NCBI GenBank assembly: GCA_001986395.2 | Contig: MQVO02000019.1 | Span: forward strand, 248,001-312,000 | DNA: 64,000 nucleotides | Origin: Irpex lacteus | Lineage: Eukaryota > Basidiomycota > Agaricomycetes > Polyporales > Irpicaceae | Reading direction: 5' to 3' | Shown here: positions 12,389 to 26,988 of the stretch, piece after piece | Position numbering within the stretch: position 1 is the stretch's first letter | Layout of the letters: every line of letters begins with the position of its first letter | Notes under the pieces: generated by a model | The model's input: only the letters and a program-made list of their open reading frames with translations | The model's database searches: none | Told to the model about the DNA's origin: nothing | Made by a program: the position numbers and the translations under genes

Positions 12389-14220
12389 ATGGCAAAAGGC
12401 ACAGCCAGGAGGAAAAATGCGAAGCTACCTCCGCAGAGTGAGTTGATAGTACAGCCAGCGAGGTCCAAAAGCACACGCTGACCAACTGAGTCATCAGCAC
12501 GCTCACGAACAACGAGAAGTCGGGGCAAGGTACATTCTTTTTTAAAACCTGGATTTTCTTTGCCAACGTTGGCTAAAAGTCGTCCCTCGCCAGGCAACTC
12601 TTGATCCAGCAGAAAACACGCAGCTTTTGACGGAACAGCTGCGTGCATTAGGTCTTTACGCCGCCTCGACACTGGGGGACGGCAACTGTCTTTTTCGCGC
12701 CCTTTCCGATCAACTCTACGGTACAGACACATACCACCGCAAACTGAGGCAGGAGATATGTGATTGGATAGAGGGACATAAAGCTCGGTATGAACCTTTT
12801 GTTGAGGACGAGCGAGGACTAGCAGTGCATCTACAATGCATGCGACAGCAAGGTGAGTCGTATTTTTGTTTAGTTTGCGAGGAGCAATTTGTGACATGTG
12901 ACGGGACTAGGAACATACGGCGGCCACCTGGAGTTGTCCGCATTCGCGCACATGACCAAGCGTAATGTCAAAGTCGTACAGCCTGGTTTAGTCTACGTTA
13001 TAGAATGGGATGCTGGTGGCGAGGACGAGCCGGAAGAAGATAAAGCACAAACGCTGAAGAGGCGGGAAAGGAAGCGCTTGGAACGCGAGAAAGCATCGAC
13101 ACTACCACCGATCCCGCAACCAAGCGAAGCATACGCGGCAAATCCTGTATACGTCGCGTGAGTCTCATTTTCACGGTTGCGAGCCTGCCTGCCAGAGCGC
13201 AAGCATGCGGCCATGTCTCTAACTATAAGGAAGATACAAGTGCTATCGGCTGTTACGGTAGAAGCTCATATCTTCCCGTGTTCAACGACCGCTTGTGTAT
13301 CCGTGTATAGAGACCGCTCGCAAGCCGCTGTCCCGCGGTCTCCTCCTTGTTCATGAGTTTTTGACTGACTGCTTTGATAGTTATCACGATTGGGAACATT
13401 TTTCGTCCATACGTAATCTACGAGGACCACACGCTGGACTTCCAAATATCGTTGAGTCTCCTGCCCCGAGGATAGCGATTCGGCACCATCCCCAGTGTCT
13501 CCCGTGAGGAAAAAGCCGACGTCATCTGTGCGACTAGTAGGAAGTCCGAAAGTCAAGCGCAAACCAGATCTGAAACGTACTCGCGCACTTAAGTCTCAGG
13601 CCCAAGAGACCGTTTCCCTTCCTCTTACTCCTTCTCAAGTGCCATTACCGCTGTCACGTTCGCCGTCGCCACCTTTAGATGAGCTTTCCTCCGTGTCGCC
13701 CATACCGTACCCTCTCCCTCCGTCACCTCCAAGTCCCGCCAGACTGTATCGTTCACCTAAGCGTACCTTTGATGAGTCTTCTGCGTCGTCAGAGAGCTCA
13801 CAGCAGTCCAAGCGAGTACGCGGTTCAAAACCACCCTCCGGTTCCTCCCGCCTAAACCCTGATTTCGATATTGACACGCCGTCCTTAACACTATCTGCGC
13901 CAGGCTCGCCGTCGTCCTCATTGAGCGAATTGTCGTCACTGTCTTCTCGGGAGTCGACGCCTCCACCTCCCGAAGAACCCCGGCAATCTTCTCCCATTAC
14001 AAAGCGACAGCGCAAGCAACTTGGCCTGCCTAAGCAACGTGCAGCTGTGGCTCCTAAAGTCGGCGTAGGCAAAATCGTAATCCCTGGTGGACGATTCAAG
14101 CGAGCTGGTGTCTCCTCGTCAAAGTCTACTTCGCACATCGGTAGCGACGCTAGCGGGGAGTGGCAGCGAAATGGCACTGGCCGACTGGACGTGCGGGGCT
14201 TCAGAGAGCTGAAGATCTAG
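12389..14220 (+). CDS. OTU-domain cysteine protease (deubiquitinase-like, OTUD3 type)
   Basis: Predicted ubiquitin-removing protease. Exons read as 12389-12437, 12498-12529, 12594-12852, 12911-13157, about 13381-13455 and a last exon ending at 14220. The N-terminus is basic (MAKGTARRKNAKLPPQ, then RSRTTRSRGK), followed by TEQLRALGLYAASTLGDGNC. The Asp and Cys of DGNCLFRALSDQ are the OTU catalytic motif. Next come GTYGGHLELSAFAHMTKR and VIEWDA. The catalytic His lies in YHDWEHFSSIRN after an unusually long intron (13158-13380, 223 bp). The C-terminal 240 residues are Ser/Pro-rich and low complexity. The border between the His exon and this tail (about 13455-13560) is uncertain because no phase-matching donor is obvious, so the tail could begin at 13495 or near 13556. 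Confidence 0.85.
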
Positions 14221-14821
14221 ACCATGTTTTCTTTGTTTCTTGCATTCCTCCTTGGGTTCCTCACACAACATACGGACACATCGGAAACATCACTTCTTCT
14301 CGCCGTCGCATTTTGCTCTCGCTCGCATCGTATTGCACTCTCGGTTTCTAGCGCAATATACCCCGTCACATCACATCTACCTCTACCATCTGTCTCGCAT
14401 CCAGTTTCTCATAGCTCACATACAGAACTATACCCAGCTACCCATCCTTCTGGAACAGTCCATAGCATAGCATTCATTTGCATCTTCACGTTTTATTATT
14501 GATTGAGTGTATTATAACGATCTCTTCTTCGTATATTTCTCTCTTGTTTCATGGCACTCATGTTGTCTCATGAATTTACGAACCTAGTTATTGACTATCG
14601 TGTATAATAGACGCAAACAATAACCGATGCACTGAGCACGACATTAATCTTCGCGTTGCGATGGCCCATGACGTCGATATTTCGCACAGAGTAACATACG
14701 CCCTAAGGAAGGATTCTAACAGAGTCACGGTGGATAATAAAGGACAAAAGGCACAGCCACGCATACATGCCGATTCCGAGGTACATATGGTTGAAATACT
14801 GGTTGATGGATCTCAGCTCTC
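14221..14821. other. Intergenic region between convergent genes
   Basis: Pyrimidine-rich downstream sequence (14230-14500), probably the 3' UTR and terminator area of the OTU gene, then AT-rich sequence. No gene recognised. Confidence 0.4.
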
Positions 14822-17013
<2,192 letters not shown>

Positions 17014-18687
17014 TTCGGTGGATAGAGCCAATACACTCGGGCCGTTCAAGTAACAAAGGGTGAATGGGAGTGTAACCGAAGTTGTCGAGGCGTCGCCGTA
17101 TATAACTCCCCTGAATCAATGTCCGGGCAAGAACGCGAGTTATCCTCCTTGGTAATCAATCGCTACTGGGCATTCCATGATCCATCGGAATTGATAGGGA
17201 ACCGTCCATAATGCTGGTATGTGGCAGCTAACTGGCGCAATGATCCCGGTCCTACGAAATGGACAGCCGTGGACATTTATGGTCAGCGGTGGCCAACGGA
17301 ATCTGCGTCTGAAATGTAAACCCAGTCCAGGTTGAATGTATCTATGCGTTTAAATCGGTGGAATGAAGAAGACTGACTGTACCTCAAGCTTCTATAGATG
17401 CCACATACTGCCGGTATATACTATTTCGATCATCTCAGCTCGCGTGATATCACGCTGACCTGGAATCATCTACCAAGCATTCTCTGATCAACATTGGAGA
17501 ACAATCAGCGCATGAGTCGAGACACTATAACGAGTACCGCAAAAGGTCGTATCTTCCTACGAGTAGCATAGCGTCAACATGGAAATGCCAATATGATTAC
17601 GTTTCTAGTGAGTCGCACCAACGTAGCTGCGTCTGCGCGCCTGAACCACGCGCTCGGCACTATAGAAACTTCGTGTCTGTCTCGCCAATCGTAAAGATGA
17701 GCTCTTCCACTTGCTGCGATCCGAATAACTGTGTGAAAAGGCTCGGCGGTAGTCATACAAATTGGTGTTTCCAGCGAGAGGTCGCGAGGTTTCGAATCAG
17801 AACGAAAATTTCATGCTAGGAGGGGCATGGAGATCCGCTCAGCGAGTAGAATTAACCTATGATCAAGAGCTTGACTCAGTGCTAGCCAGATAAACAGGGT
17901 GTACATGAGACTGCACCGCTTTTGGAACCCCCACTGACACGATCTCCTACCTGCAGCGTGTTCTATGAGCAGAGTCAAGATCAATGGTGTGTAGCATTCG
18001 CAGACGCGGTAGACAAAGGTCGAAAGCCAAGAACTCTCAGCTTCTTCGGAACTGACAATAGCGTGGGATAGCTCATATCCCACAGTAGGCTTTGAGTACC
18101 CGACGTGCTGATTAGAAAACCGATGAGCTGAACGCCCTTAAAGGCACGAAATGATTGAACTGCCTTCATGTAACCCTGCTTCTATGCTGCATTATAAGTT
18201 CTACGCAAAAATCAGCAAGCCAAATCAGCCATGCGCCGGAGATGAGTCCGTAGTAGAGTGCGCACCTGGGTTTAACCCAGCTCTAATCACCATCAAGTGT
18301 GTGTAAGATCGGGGCATTGCAATGACTGTGGTCACATATTGTAAGCATAATAGATGCCTATTGCAAGCCTGCGACCACACAGTCGAGAATATTCCCAACT
18401 ATCCGGCTGATTGCGCGATGCCGCACTCGCCATAAACCGCTTTGATCTGGAGGTTAACGGGACTTAATTTGGATGTGGGTACGCTTTCTTGCATGCTAAT
18501 CATTGGCGGGTTCCTCGGATGCTGATTCAATACGGGGTGTAAGAGAGTCGTGATAGGAATGGTGATAAAGTACAGCAATGCAGATCTACAACGGCTGCTG
18601 ATAGTGCATGAGAGAATTGTATGGACGGGGTTGGATGTGGCACGCACCACTCAGAATGAACTCTCCAGCCATCTCTGCCCCAAACCT
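17014..18687. other. 1.7-kb intergenic region, no gene recognised
   Basis: Only short, low-quality open frames occur on either strand. It contains the halogenase promoter and the 3' flank of SRP9. I see no inverted-repeat element or RNA gene here. Confidence 0.45.
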
Positions 18688-19157
18688 CTATTTCTTCTTT
18701 TTGGGCTTCTTCTTCTTGGTTCCACCTCCAGTGGCAGGTCCTGCAGAAATTGACGGTGTGATTGTAGTGCTCTCTTGGGAAGGAGCTGTAGCTTCAGCCA
18801 GCGATGGCACATCAGCTGGCAGCGGTCGTCGATTCTGCATCTTCTGCATTAGGGACAGGTTGAGCGACTCAAATCGATTCAAGAAGACTGAAGAATGTGT
18901 CTTGAACTTGATGCACTAGAGATATGTGAGCGAATATATCGCGTTTACCCTGAGACTATGCGCACAGTAGTATCATCGGTAATCTTAAGGACGAGTTTGC
19001 CTTCGGATCCCCGCCATTTTACTGAGTATCTGGCCTGCACTTGATGATTAGCTTGGAAGAGTATCGCCAAGATATGGTCGCTTACATTATTCGGAGACTT
19101 TTCGTAGAGACCTTCTGCAGCCTCCTGAAAGTCCTGCCACGAAGAGATATAGACCAT
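18688..19157 (-). CDS. srp9: Signal recognition particle 9-kDa subunit (SRP9)
   Basis: Small RNA-binding subunit of the SRP Alu domain, which pauses translation during ER targeting. Exon 1 starts MVYISSWQDFQEAAEGLYEK (19157) and ends KSPNN before donor GTAAGC. Exon 2 is ARYSVKWRGSEGKLVLKITD up to DDTT before donor GTGCGC. Exon 3 (18915-18688) is CIKFKTHSSVFLNRFESLNL followed by a Lys-rich tail GTKKKKPKKKK. The three exons give the beta-alpha-beta SRP9 fold plus a basic extension common in fungal Srp9/Srp21 proteins. It is divergent from ODC across a 262-bp shared promoter. Confidence 0.9.
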
Positions 19158-19419
19158 TACAACCTCGCGGCTGCATGAGTTTCAGAGACCAACCTGGAGG
19201 AGGACGTGACACTCATAGCGTGACACTCATGACACTACGTGACGTACTGTGTCACACATTCGGACTTAGCGCGTGACGCCTCGCGTGCTGACCTTAAATT
19301 CCTAATTCCTGCTGCTTAACCCCACGGGGTTTGACTCATTCTACTCTTTATTTAAACCTCGACGACAGTAGAGACATCCTAGAGACAACCGTTATACATA
19401 GAAAAGGAGCACTACAGTC
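19158..19419. promoter_or_regulatory. Divergent SRP9/ODC promoter with Gcn4/AP-1-type site
   Basis: Seen directly: two 12-base direct repeats CGTGACACTCAT (19205-19216 and 19219-19230), a CRE-like TGACGTAC (about 19240-19247), an exact TGACTCA (19332-19338) and an AT-rich TATA-like TTTATTTAAA (19347-19356) about 65 bases before the ODC start. TGACTCA is the consensus for Gcn4/CpcA bZIP factors; assigning it to ODC control is inference. Confidence 0.5.
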
Positions 19420-21045
19420 ATGGCCGTACCCGAGCGAAAACGTACGCGAATTCTTGGCATTGCTCGGTTATTCCAGTCGCTAATAAAACCATTCAGCTCT
19501 TCCTTTTATTGCCAACTTCGCCGCTGGAGCCATTGCTGGAGTATCAGAGATTCTAACGTTCTATCCTCTCGGTAAGTGTCTTGTATGGCGACGTTGCGCA
19601 GGGATTGACGGTGCACAGATGTGGTAGGTCTATTCACCGGCGCAACCCGCTCGTGCTTCTTGACGATCATAGCAATGTCTGCTAGGTCAAAACTCGTATG
19701 CAGCTGGAGACCGGTAAATCGAGTCAAGGGCTCGTAGGGACATTCACCGGTATCGTTCGCCAGGAGGGGTACGTTTGCAGTGGTCACGCGATCAGGAATA
19801 CACTAACCTCTCGCGTGGCTCCAGTGTCGGAAGACTTTACAGAGGATTGGTTCCTCCGTTATTGATGGAAGCACCGAAGCGTGCTGTCAAATTGTGCGTC
19901 GCTTGATTCTCGCTGGTGTCTCGTCAGCCAATACCACTCGCAGCGCTGCAAACGACTTCTGGGGCAAGACATTTCTGAGCTTGACCGGCCAGAAGAAAAT
20001 GACCCAGGAGTTGGCCATCATCACCGGATCCAGTGCAGGAGCCACTGAGAGTTTCGTCGTTGTGCCGTTCGAGTTGGTGAAGATTAAGTGAGTTCGAGTC
20101 TCGCGCGCATGACGCTATGTAGCTAAAGTACGTGCCAGATTGCAGGACAAGTCCAGTACCTTCGCTGGTCCAATGGATGTTGTACGGCAAGTGATCAAGA
20201 ATGAGGGATTGCTAGGTACGTAATCATATATGACATGTGTCTCGCTCGAACTCAACGTGGTCCATAGGTCTGTATGTCGGTATGGAGTCCACGATGTGGA
20301 GGTCAGTGTTTTTTCTTACCCACTCATATCTCTGCATTTCCTGATCATCAAAGCCTACAGACACTTCTGGTGGAATGCAGGCTACTTTGGATGCATCTTC
20401 AAAGTTCGATCTGTTCTACCGAAGCCAGAAGTTAGTCACATCTCGCTCTTCTCGTAGATTTCCGGAATTTAATATGTGAACATTCAGAGCAACAAGGCAC
20501 GCCTTACCAATGACCTCATTGCAGGAACAATCGGAGGCTTCGTTGGTACTGCCATTAACACTCCGTACGTTTCTTACCACCACCCAATTGCAGTTTTGTT
20601 ACCAAACTAACCGACCTTTTGTCCTAGTTTCGATGTGCGTTAAAACTCATCTTTGTGGCACCATCGTGGCGTTTGACGCTTATCTCCCGATTTTAGGTTG
20701 TGAAGTCTCGCATTCAAGGTGCTACCAAGATTCCCGGCGTCGCGCCCAAGTACAACTGGACATACCCCGCGTGAGTACTTATTCTCACCGCCCGATCTCA
20801 TTCTTTTTGCCTGAACGCGTACGGCAGGCTGTTGACCATCGTGAGAGAAGAGGGACCAGCGGCTTTGTACAAAGGTTTTGCTCCAAAGGTGCTCCGATTG
20901 GCACCTGGTGGTGGCGTGCTCTTGCTCGTCGTCGAGTTCACGTTGGGCGTATTCCGCAAGGGTGAGTTTTGGCGAATTACATGTCTGCTTCTGCTTACCG
21001 ACCTCTCATTCTATCAATATAGCCCTTGGACCGCCTTACATATAG
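19420..21045 (+). CDS. ODC: Mitochondrial 2-oxodicarboxylate carrier (ODC)
   Basis: Inner-membrane carrier exchanging 2-oxoadipate and 2-oxoglutarate, linked to lysine metabolism. Exons begin 19420-19441, 19497-19571, 19619-19623 (5 nt), 19686-19768, 19825-19893 and 19944-20087, with further short exons to the stop at 21045. Three carrier repeats are visible: FYPLDVVKTRMQLETG, VPFELVKIKLQDK and TPFDVVKSRIQG, each with the P-x-D/E-x-V-K signature. RLYRGLVPPLLMEAPKRAVK and LYKGFAPKVLRLAPGGGVLL follow the odd-numbered helices. The C-terminus is KALGPPYI. The PLDVV signature is only formed by splicing in the 5-nt microexon. Confidence 0.9.
19619..19623 (+). other. 5-nt microexon of ODC
   Basis: Exon 2 ends CCT CTC G before donor GTAAGT. 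The five bases ATGTG stand between acceptor GTGCACAG and donor GTAGGT, and the next exon starts GTC AAA ACT after CTGCTAG. Joined they read PLDVVKT, exactly the carrier signature, with flanking introns of 47 and 62 bases. Confidence 0.8.
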
Positions 21046-21713
21046 ACAGTTGTATTTCTAGATTCTTTACTCCCGAGGATCATGTATCACCTTTCATGTA
21101 CAGTTGGATCAAAGTATTTGAATTGTCTGCTTTACAGCTAGGGTTTACTTGTTCTAGAGGTCTTTCCCACAGCGAAATCTGTGCTGATAACATCGCTCTA
21201 TTACCGTTAATGACTGGAATTGCCTGTCCTGACGTATGTTTGCAGGGTTCGGCGCAGTCGTGCGCTACGCGGCAACCGTGAGTACTTTCCTACTTCTTCC
21301 GAGTCTCTATGGCCATGCTCATATACGGACCGTAGAATGCATATGTGCTGCTCTCTTCAGCAGCAGAGCTTCTCACCGAACAACCTCATCAAAATGCTAA
21401 TGATCTCAGTGATATTTCGTGGTCTTCCATTTGCAGAGCCGCAAACTTCATCATCAGTAAACCCGCCAATTGTTCATCGTGCTGATGATAGAACGAACGA
21501 TGCTTCCGTGCGTATCAGAACCTTATCCATCACATACCCAACTGAGGCTTGGTCAGGAACCCTGTGCCCCGTAATGAGAGCAGCACGTAAAAGTGTATGA
21601 TCTGTTCTACAGCTGGGCGTCCAAGATACAACAATTGCAGACCTCCCAAGCCTACTGAAGTCCAACTCTGATCCTACACCACGACACGCCCATCGTTGGG
21701 GCATCGTTGCAAC
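21046..21713. other. Intergenic region, no gene recognised
   Basis: 3' flank of ODC and 5' flank of the ligase. An upstream coding exon of the ligase may be hidden here because its first 30-40 residues are not well defined. Confidence 0.4.
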
Positions 21714-23816
21714 ATGGCTCACTTCATGCACATGGTTCTAGAGGGACTGTCTCGTTGGCCCGACTCCCCGCTCATTCGACCCTTCACAGGCACAGAGACA
21801 GAGTATTCGTGGGGATTGATAACATTTGGCGAGTTTCGCCGCGATTTGGAGAAGACTGCAGAGTATTACCAGAAGACGTTATTCTCAGCGGGTTTGAAGG
21901 CTGGCGCCGTGGTAGGGTTGTGGTACGTGGTCATTTCAGTGAAGACTAGTACATCGAAGGATAACGTTGTATTTTGTCAGGCTTACAGGCGAACATGTCA
22001 CCGACCTCGTACATCTGTACGGCCTCGCGAGGGCAGGGTACGTCCCAGAACTCTTCAGCCTCAAGTTCTCGCTACCGGGACAAGCCGTCGTACGTGATCT
22101 CCTCCAGGAATGTGACGGCAAGGCCCTGGTGTATGACGCGCACTTCCACGACATCGTGAACGAGATAAACCTGCCCAAGTTCCCTCTTGTCGATATCACA
22201 GCTTTGCCAGATGCTTCGGACGCGTTGCAGCCTCTACCAGATGTGTCCGCTGAGGATCCAGCGATTATCTTTCATACGAGTGGCACAACAGGTGGACGAC
22301 CGAAACCGGTTCCGCAGAGTCACAAATGGTGCATCGCCCATGCAAAGTATTGCTGGAATGGAGCGTGGCAGGGGAAATACGACACACAAGATGTAGTCAA
22401 TAATATTGGGAGTTTCGCGCACATGGGTGCGTCCACTTGTAAGTTCTTCCTTACCATATCCTACGCCACAACCAAGCTTACACCCACTTTTAGATATATA
22501 CAAGTCCGCGTTCACCGGAGCGGCCTTTGTGCAGACATCTCATGCCGCGATTGGCGCAGACGAGTTCCTTGCGATGGTCAAGCAGTGTGGGTTGAACCGG
22601 TTGTTGCAATATGCGACATGGCTGTCCGCGTTAATTGACGTGGCGCGTACGAATGACGAGGTGTTGAGTGCTTTACAGGGGATGCGACAAGTGATGTATA
22701 CTGGGCTGGCGATGAATCCGGAAGACGAGGCGTGGGCGTATGCGCATGGGATACCGTTGACGGTGGGTAACCTTGCTACAATGTGTGTGCATTCGAGAGT
22801 TAACAAGCTTCTTATAGAATATGTACGGGACAACCGAGACTGGTAAATTATGGGCTATCGCTATGAGAGACTCATTCGTAAACACTAACTTATCGTATTT
22901 CGGCAGCTCAGTGTATGGTTTCTGTACGTGGTGCGAAGGAGAATTACCTGCGCCCCATTCCAGAGCTCGGTCTAGAGCTCATACCCGCGCTCAATGACAA
23001 GTCCAGCGGGTCTGACGCTTCGCAGAAACAGCTATTCGATCTGTTCCTCCCCTTAACAGCTCTGAATTGCCCTTGTCCGAAAGTGCGCAATCGCCCAGAT
23101 GGTCATATCACGGGGGATCTCTTTGAGGAAGTCAAACCTGGATACTACGTATTCCGTAAGTCGCGGTACTATGTGGACCATAATTCATTAGGATGCTGAC
23201 GTGGATGTCCATACCAGGTGGACGGAGTGACGACTGGATCAAGACTGGCCCTACGCGCGCCGCGTTCTGCGATACGAAGTGGGTCTCCAGCCTTCTCTCC
23301 GTCTCCCCATATACAATTCTAACCGACTTCTTCATTCAGAGCCATTGAAGATAACGTCCTGAAGACTTGTGCGGACCTCGTCAGGAATTGTGTTGCGGTT
23401 GGCCATCTGAAGCCCCGCGTCGTGCTGCTCCTGGAATCATCGGCAAGCTCGGGAGAGATTGGTACCGATGAGGCACAGAAGCTGAAGGAAGAGGTTTTAC
23501 GACGAACTGCTGAATTCAATAGTCGTCTGCTTGAGCATGAGCGGATCACAGACCCAGCTTCTATCTTGGTCGTACCTGCTGGGTCTCTTCCACGCACTTC
23601 TGTAAGTTGCAATTCCATCTGCTCTCGTGCTGATATATAATTAAATCCCCTTATCACTTGATATCATAGGAGAAGGGTAACATTCGGTGAGCACACGTCT
23701 GTGGCATTCCCTCTGGCATATGAATCTGACCCAGTATCGATCGCCTCGGGATCAGTCGCAAAGGGGCACATGAACAGTTCTCGCACCGATTGGCTGCCGT
23801 TTGGGGCGAGGCTTGA
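21714..23816 (+). CDS. Stand-alone AMP-forming acyl/aryl-CoA ligase-like enzyme (ANL superfamily)
   Basis: Predicted enzyme that activates a carboxylic acid as acyl-AMP and transfers it to CoA or another acceptor; the substrate is unknown. The first recognised exon begins at ATG 21714 with HFMHMVLEGLSRWPDSPLIR. The adenylation core motifs are IIFHTSGTTGGRPKPVP (A3), NMYGTTET (A5) and GRSDDWIKTG (A8). The A10-like end LPRTSEKGNIRRKGAHEQF carries the expected Lys and is completed by a last exon (23756-23816) ending WGEA and stop. About eight exons, apparently intact. No carrier-protein or reductase domain follows, so it is not a full NRPS-like reductase. The true N-terminus may lie in an unrecognised upstream exon. 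It sits just before an MFS transporter on the same strand. Confidence 0.78.
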
Positions 23817-24392
23817 AGCACATCTTCCTGGTTGCATTCTATAGATCCGCAATCCATGATGAACAGGACAATGTCGTGGGAATGCGAAGCGCGTGGCTCC
23901 TATATATTGCATTCCCACAGCTTGTATTGACAGAGCCGACGCAGGAAGTGATGAAGAATTGAGAATCCATATGCTCTGCGAGTCGGCGGCTGATATCTCT
24001 ACGTATACTCTATGGCTGCGGTCAGGCATACCAATTCAGCTACTGTACTCGTCCGCGCTACGTTTCGACAATCTTCCGCCTTTTTGAAACCTAAAAAAAA
24101 TTGCTAATCGGATTACGACATACGGATGTTGGATGGCAGGTGTACTTATTGGAACCGGTTGCGTATTTGTCTGGATGGCGACTAGTGCGGCTGGTAATCC
24201 GAGATTATCAGGTAAAGTGCATGGAGGAGAAGCACTTCCGAGCTGTGATATTTGGAGCTTCCATCATGCACGGCAGTCAAGAGGCGAATTGGAAGAAGCA
24301 CCTCGCCGGTGGGCACTCGATATGCACAAGTTTCTACTTCTTGCGCGTCCCTAACCCTTCTCTCCTCTCCACCTCCCAATTGCTCCGACAGC
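23817..24392. other. Intergenic region between ligase and MFS transporter
   Basis: No coding exon recognised. It should hold the ligase terminator and the MFS promoter; a run of A (about 24093-24100) is the only notable feature. Confidence 0.4.
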
Positions 24393-26988
24393 ATGTCGAC
24401 GACTCAGGAGGTGATAGATACTGCGACACCGCAGACAGTTACATCAGAGTTGAAGGACCTCAAATCCTCAGATGACAAGATAGAGCCGACAACAACGGCT
24501 CCTGCGGCACCAGTAGAGAACAAAGATGCGGACTCGGATGAGCCAAGGACAAAGCGAGGACTGAGGTTTTGGCTTGTATACGTTGCTCTATGTCTCTCTC
24601 TACTCCTGGCCGCACTTGATCTTGTAAGTTAGTTACTTACTCCAGCTTGTATGCGTTGAGTTAAGCAACTGATGGGCTTATCCCTGTGCTGTAGGCGTCG
24701 GTCGCCACTGCGGCACCCACGATCGTTAGTGACCTCCATGGCGAAGACTTCTCGTGGGTGGCTTCCGCATATAGCCTGTCATCGGCAGCGTGCTTGCCAT
24801 TCAGCGGCAAGCTAGCACAGATATTCGGGCGTCGGGCAACTATGCTCGGTGCTTTAACTATTTTTGCTGCGGGCTCTGCAGTGTCAGGGTCAGCTACGAG
24901 CATGAACGCCTTGATAGTCGGGCGTGGTACGATTACTTACTTTGCAACTTTACTATGGCTGATATTGGTTTGTCATATTCCGTTCGTGCGCTGCAGCTAT
25001 TCAAGGTGTCGGTGGTGGCGGCATCCAGTCGCTATCCAGTATAGTCACTGCAGACCTCGTCCCGCTGCGCGAACGAGGTTTCTTTACGGCTATAACCGGA
25101 ATGTGAGTGCCAGTTTCAGCCACTTGCATCATCCTTAGACTCTGCCACTCTTGGTCTCGCGCGGACATTATCTCCGCAGTCTCAGCGCGAGACTTTACAA
25201 TCAAATACTTTATAATGACAGCTACCGCTAGAGTTTAAAACGCAACGAGTTACTCCAACATGTCCGATGGAGAGCCTGCTTACTGGTTTCGGAACCTTCC
25301 CCTGCGAATAGCTGCTGATCTACGTCGACAGAATATTTACAGTTAGTTCGATAATAGGACCATTCATAGCCGGTGGATTTGCCGAGCACGCCTCATGGCG
25401 CTGGCTCTTCTGTACGTATCATCTCTGCTTTGCCATATGACCGTCCACCTCCTGATACTTACCCACAGACATGAACCTCCCGCTATGTGCGATTGCCATG
25501 GTCGTCGTATTTTTCTTCCTGCAACTGAAAGCACCGCGTGACAGCTTCCGAGAAAAGCTTATGAAGCTCGATTGGTTCGGCAATGCACTTATCATCGCTT
25601 CCACGACGGCGTGTATCTTAGGCTTGACATGGGGAGGCATCAAGTACCCTTGGTCCTCGCCTCGTGTGCTTGTTCCTCTGATTATGGGTATCGTGGGCAT
25701 GATGGGTGCAATCGTGTATGAAATTAAGTGGGCAAAACAACCCACGGTAAGCGTGTCCTCTGAAGAAGTTAGACGAAAGAGAGCATGACCAACCCTTATT
25801 GCAGATTCCTCTGGTGGTTCTATCAAATAGGACTTCCCTGAGTGGGTGCGTCGCAGTGCATACTCAAGATGACTGCAATCACCTTAACTGACTGATTAGG
25901 TACATCGCTACTTTTCTCCACGGCCTGGTCACTATCACCGCGGGATGTACGTATACACTTCATGCTCTCTATACATGTTCCAACCGGCTGACCTCATTAA
26001 CAGTTTATCTGTACGTGTTCTGGCGGCAGCACGAGTGCTACGTAGCTGACAGCAGTCCTTCAGTCCAACATGGTTCCAGTCCGTACGCCTCGCAGATCCA
26101 GTCAAATCTGGCGTCGACTTCCTACCTATGTCAGTCACAATCTCGCCGTCGGCGATCGCACAAGGGCTACTTGTTGCGAAGCTTGGACGGTATCGAAGCA
26201 TTGTATGTGGATTTTCAGCCTCTCATCACCCGTGACTTATGTGATTGCCTGTTACCTGCGACCCAAATCCTTAGAACTTTGTTGGCTGGGCAATGATGCT
26301 CATCGGCATGGGCCTCTTCACAACCATGCGAATTAGCACACCAATCGGAGTTCTGGCTGTATACCAGATGATACAAGGTGTAGGCATGGGTCTACTGTAC
26401 TGCACCTACGTGAGTACCATCCTCGACGCCCACTGTACCAAACCTCAGACTATCTTTCAGTTCCCAGTAATGGCACCACTCCCAATCTCAGAGAACGCCT
26501 CCGCTGTAGCATTGGTCACCTTCGTGCGCGCATTCTCCCAAGCCTGGGGTGTCGCCATTAGCGGCACCATTCTCCAGAACAGCCTCCGCACCCGCCTCCC
26601 GTCGGCCGTCCTCTCACGATACTCCTCCGGCGCAGAGCTGGCCTACGCGGTCATACCCGATATCCCAGGTCTCCCTCCTCCACTTCGCCTTGCTACGCAG
26701 AAGGCGTTTGCGGACAGCTTGCATGTGGTGTGGGTGGTGATGGTCTGCTTGTGCGGGGCGGGGATGCTCAGCGTTGTTTTGATGAAGGAGTTTTCGTTGA
26801 GGAAGACGACGGACAAGCAATGGGGATTGAGGGAGAAGACGAACGGGGGTGACCAAGAGACTGGAACGAAGGAGGGCTCGGAGGGGAAGCAGGATGGCGA
26901 GAGCGTAACGTCACTGACAATAGCGGAAAACGACCGGGCGAACATAGTTAAGCGTGAATTGGAAGCCAGGCTGGGAGATTCAGGCTAA
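24393..26988 (+). CDS. MFS transporter, 14-helix drug/metabolite exporter type
   Basis: Plasma-membrane major facilitator. The acidic cytosolic N-terminus (MSTTQEVIDTATPQ onward, about 65 residues) is followed by LYVALCLSLLLAALDL-type helix 1 and ASVATAAPTIVSDL. Next come FSWVASAYSLSSAACLPFSG with KLAQIFGRR, the loop 2-3 motif. Motif C-like AIQGVGGGGIQSLSSIVTAD and LVPLRERGFFTAITG follow, then GPFIAGGFAEHASWRWLF and YMNLPLCAIAM. Later exons give PTWFQSVRLADPVKSGVDFL, MSVTISPSAIAQGLL and ADSLHVVWVVMV, with a long Lys/Glu-rich tail. All exon joins fit GT-AG borders. The length and motifs fit DHA2-like 14-TM transporters; the cargo is unknown. Confidence 0.85.

Noticed and set aside
13635..14177. 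180-codon minus-strand frame opposite the OTU gene tail
   Set aside because: Antisense of the Ser/Pro-rich low-complexity exon; composition is the mirror of that exon and no family features are present.
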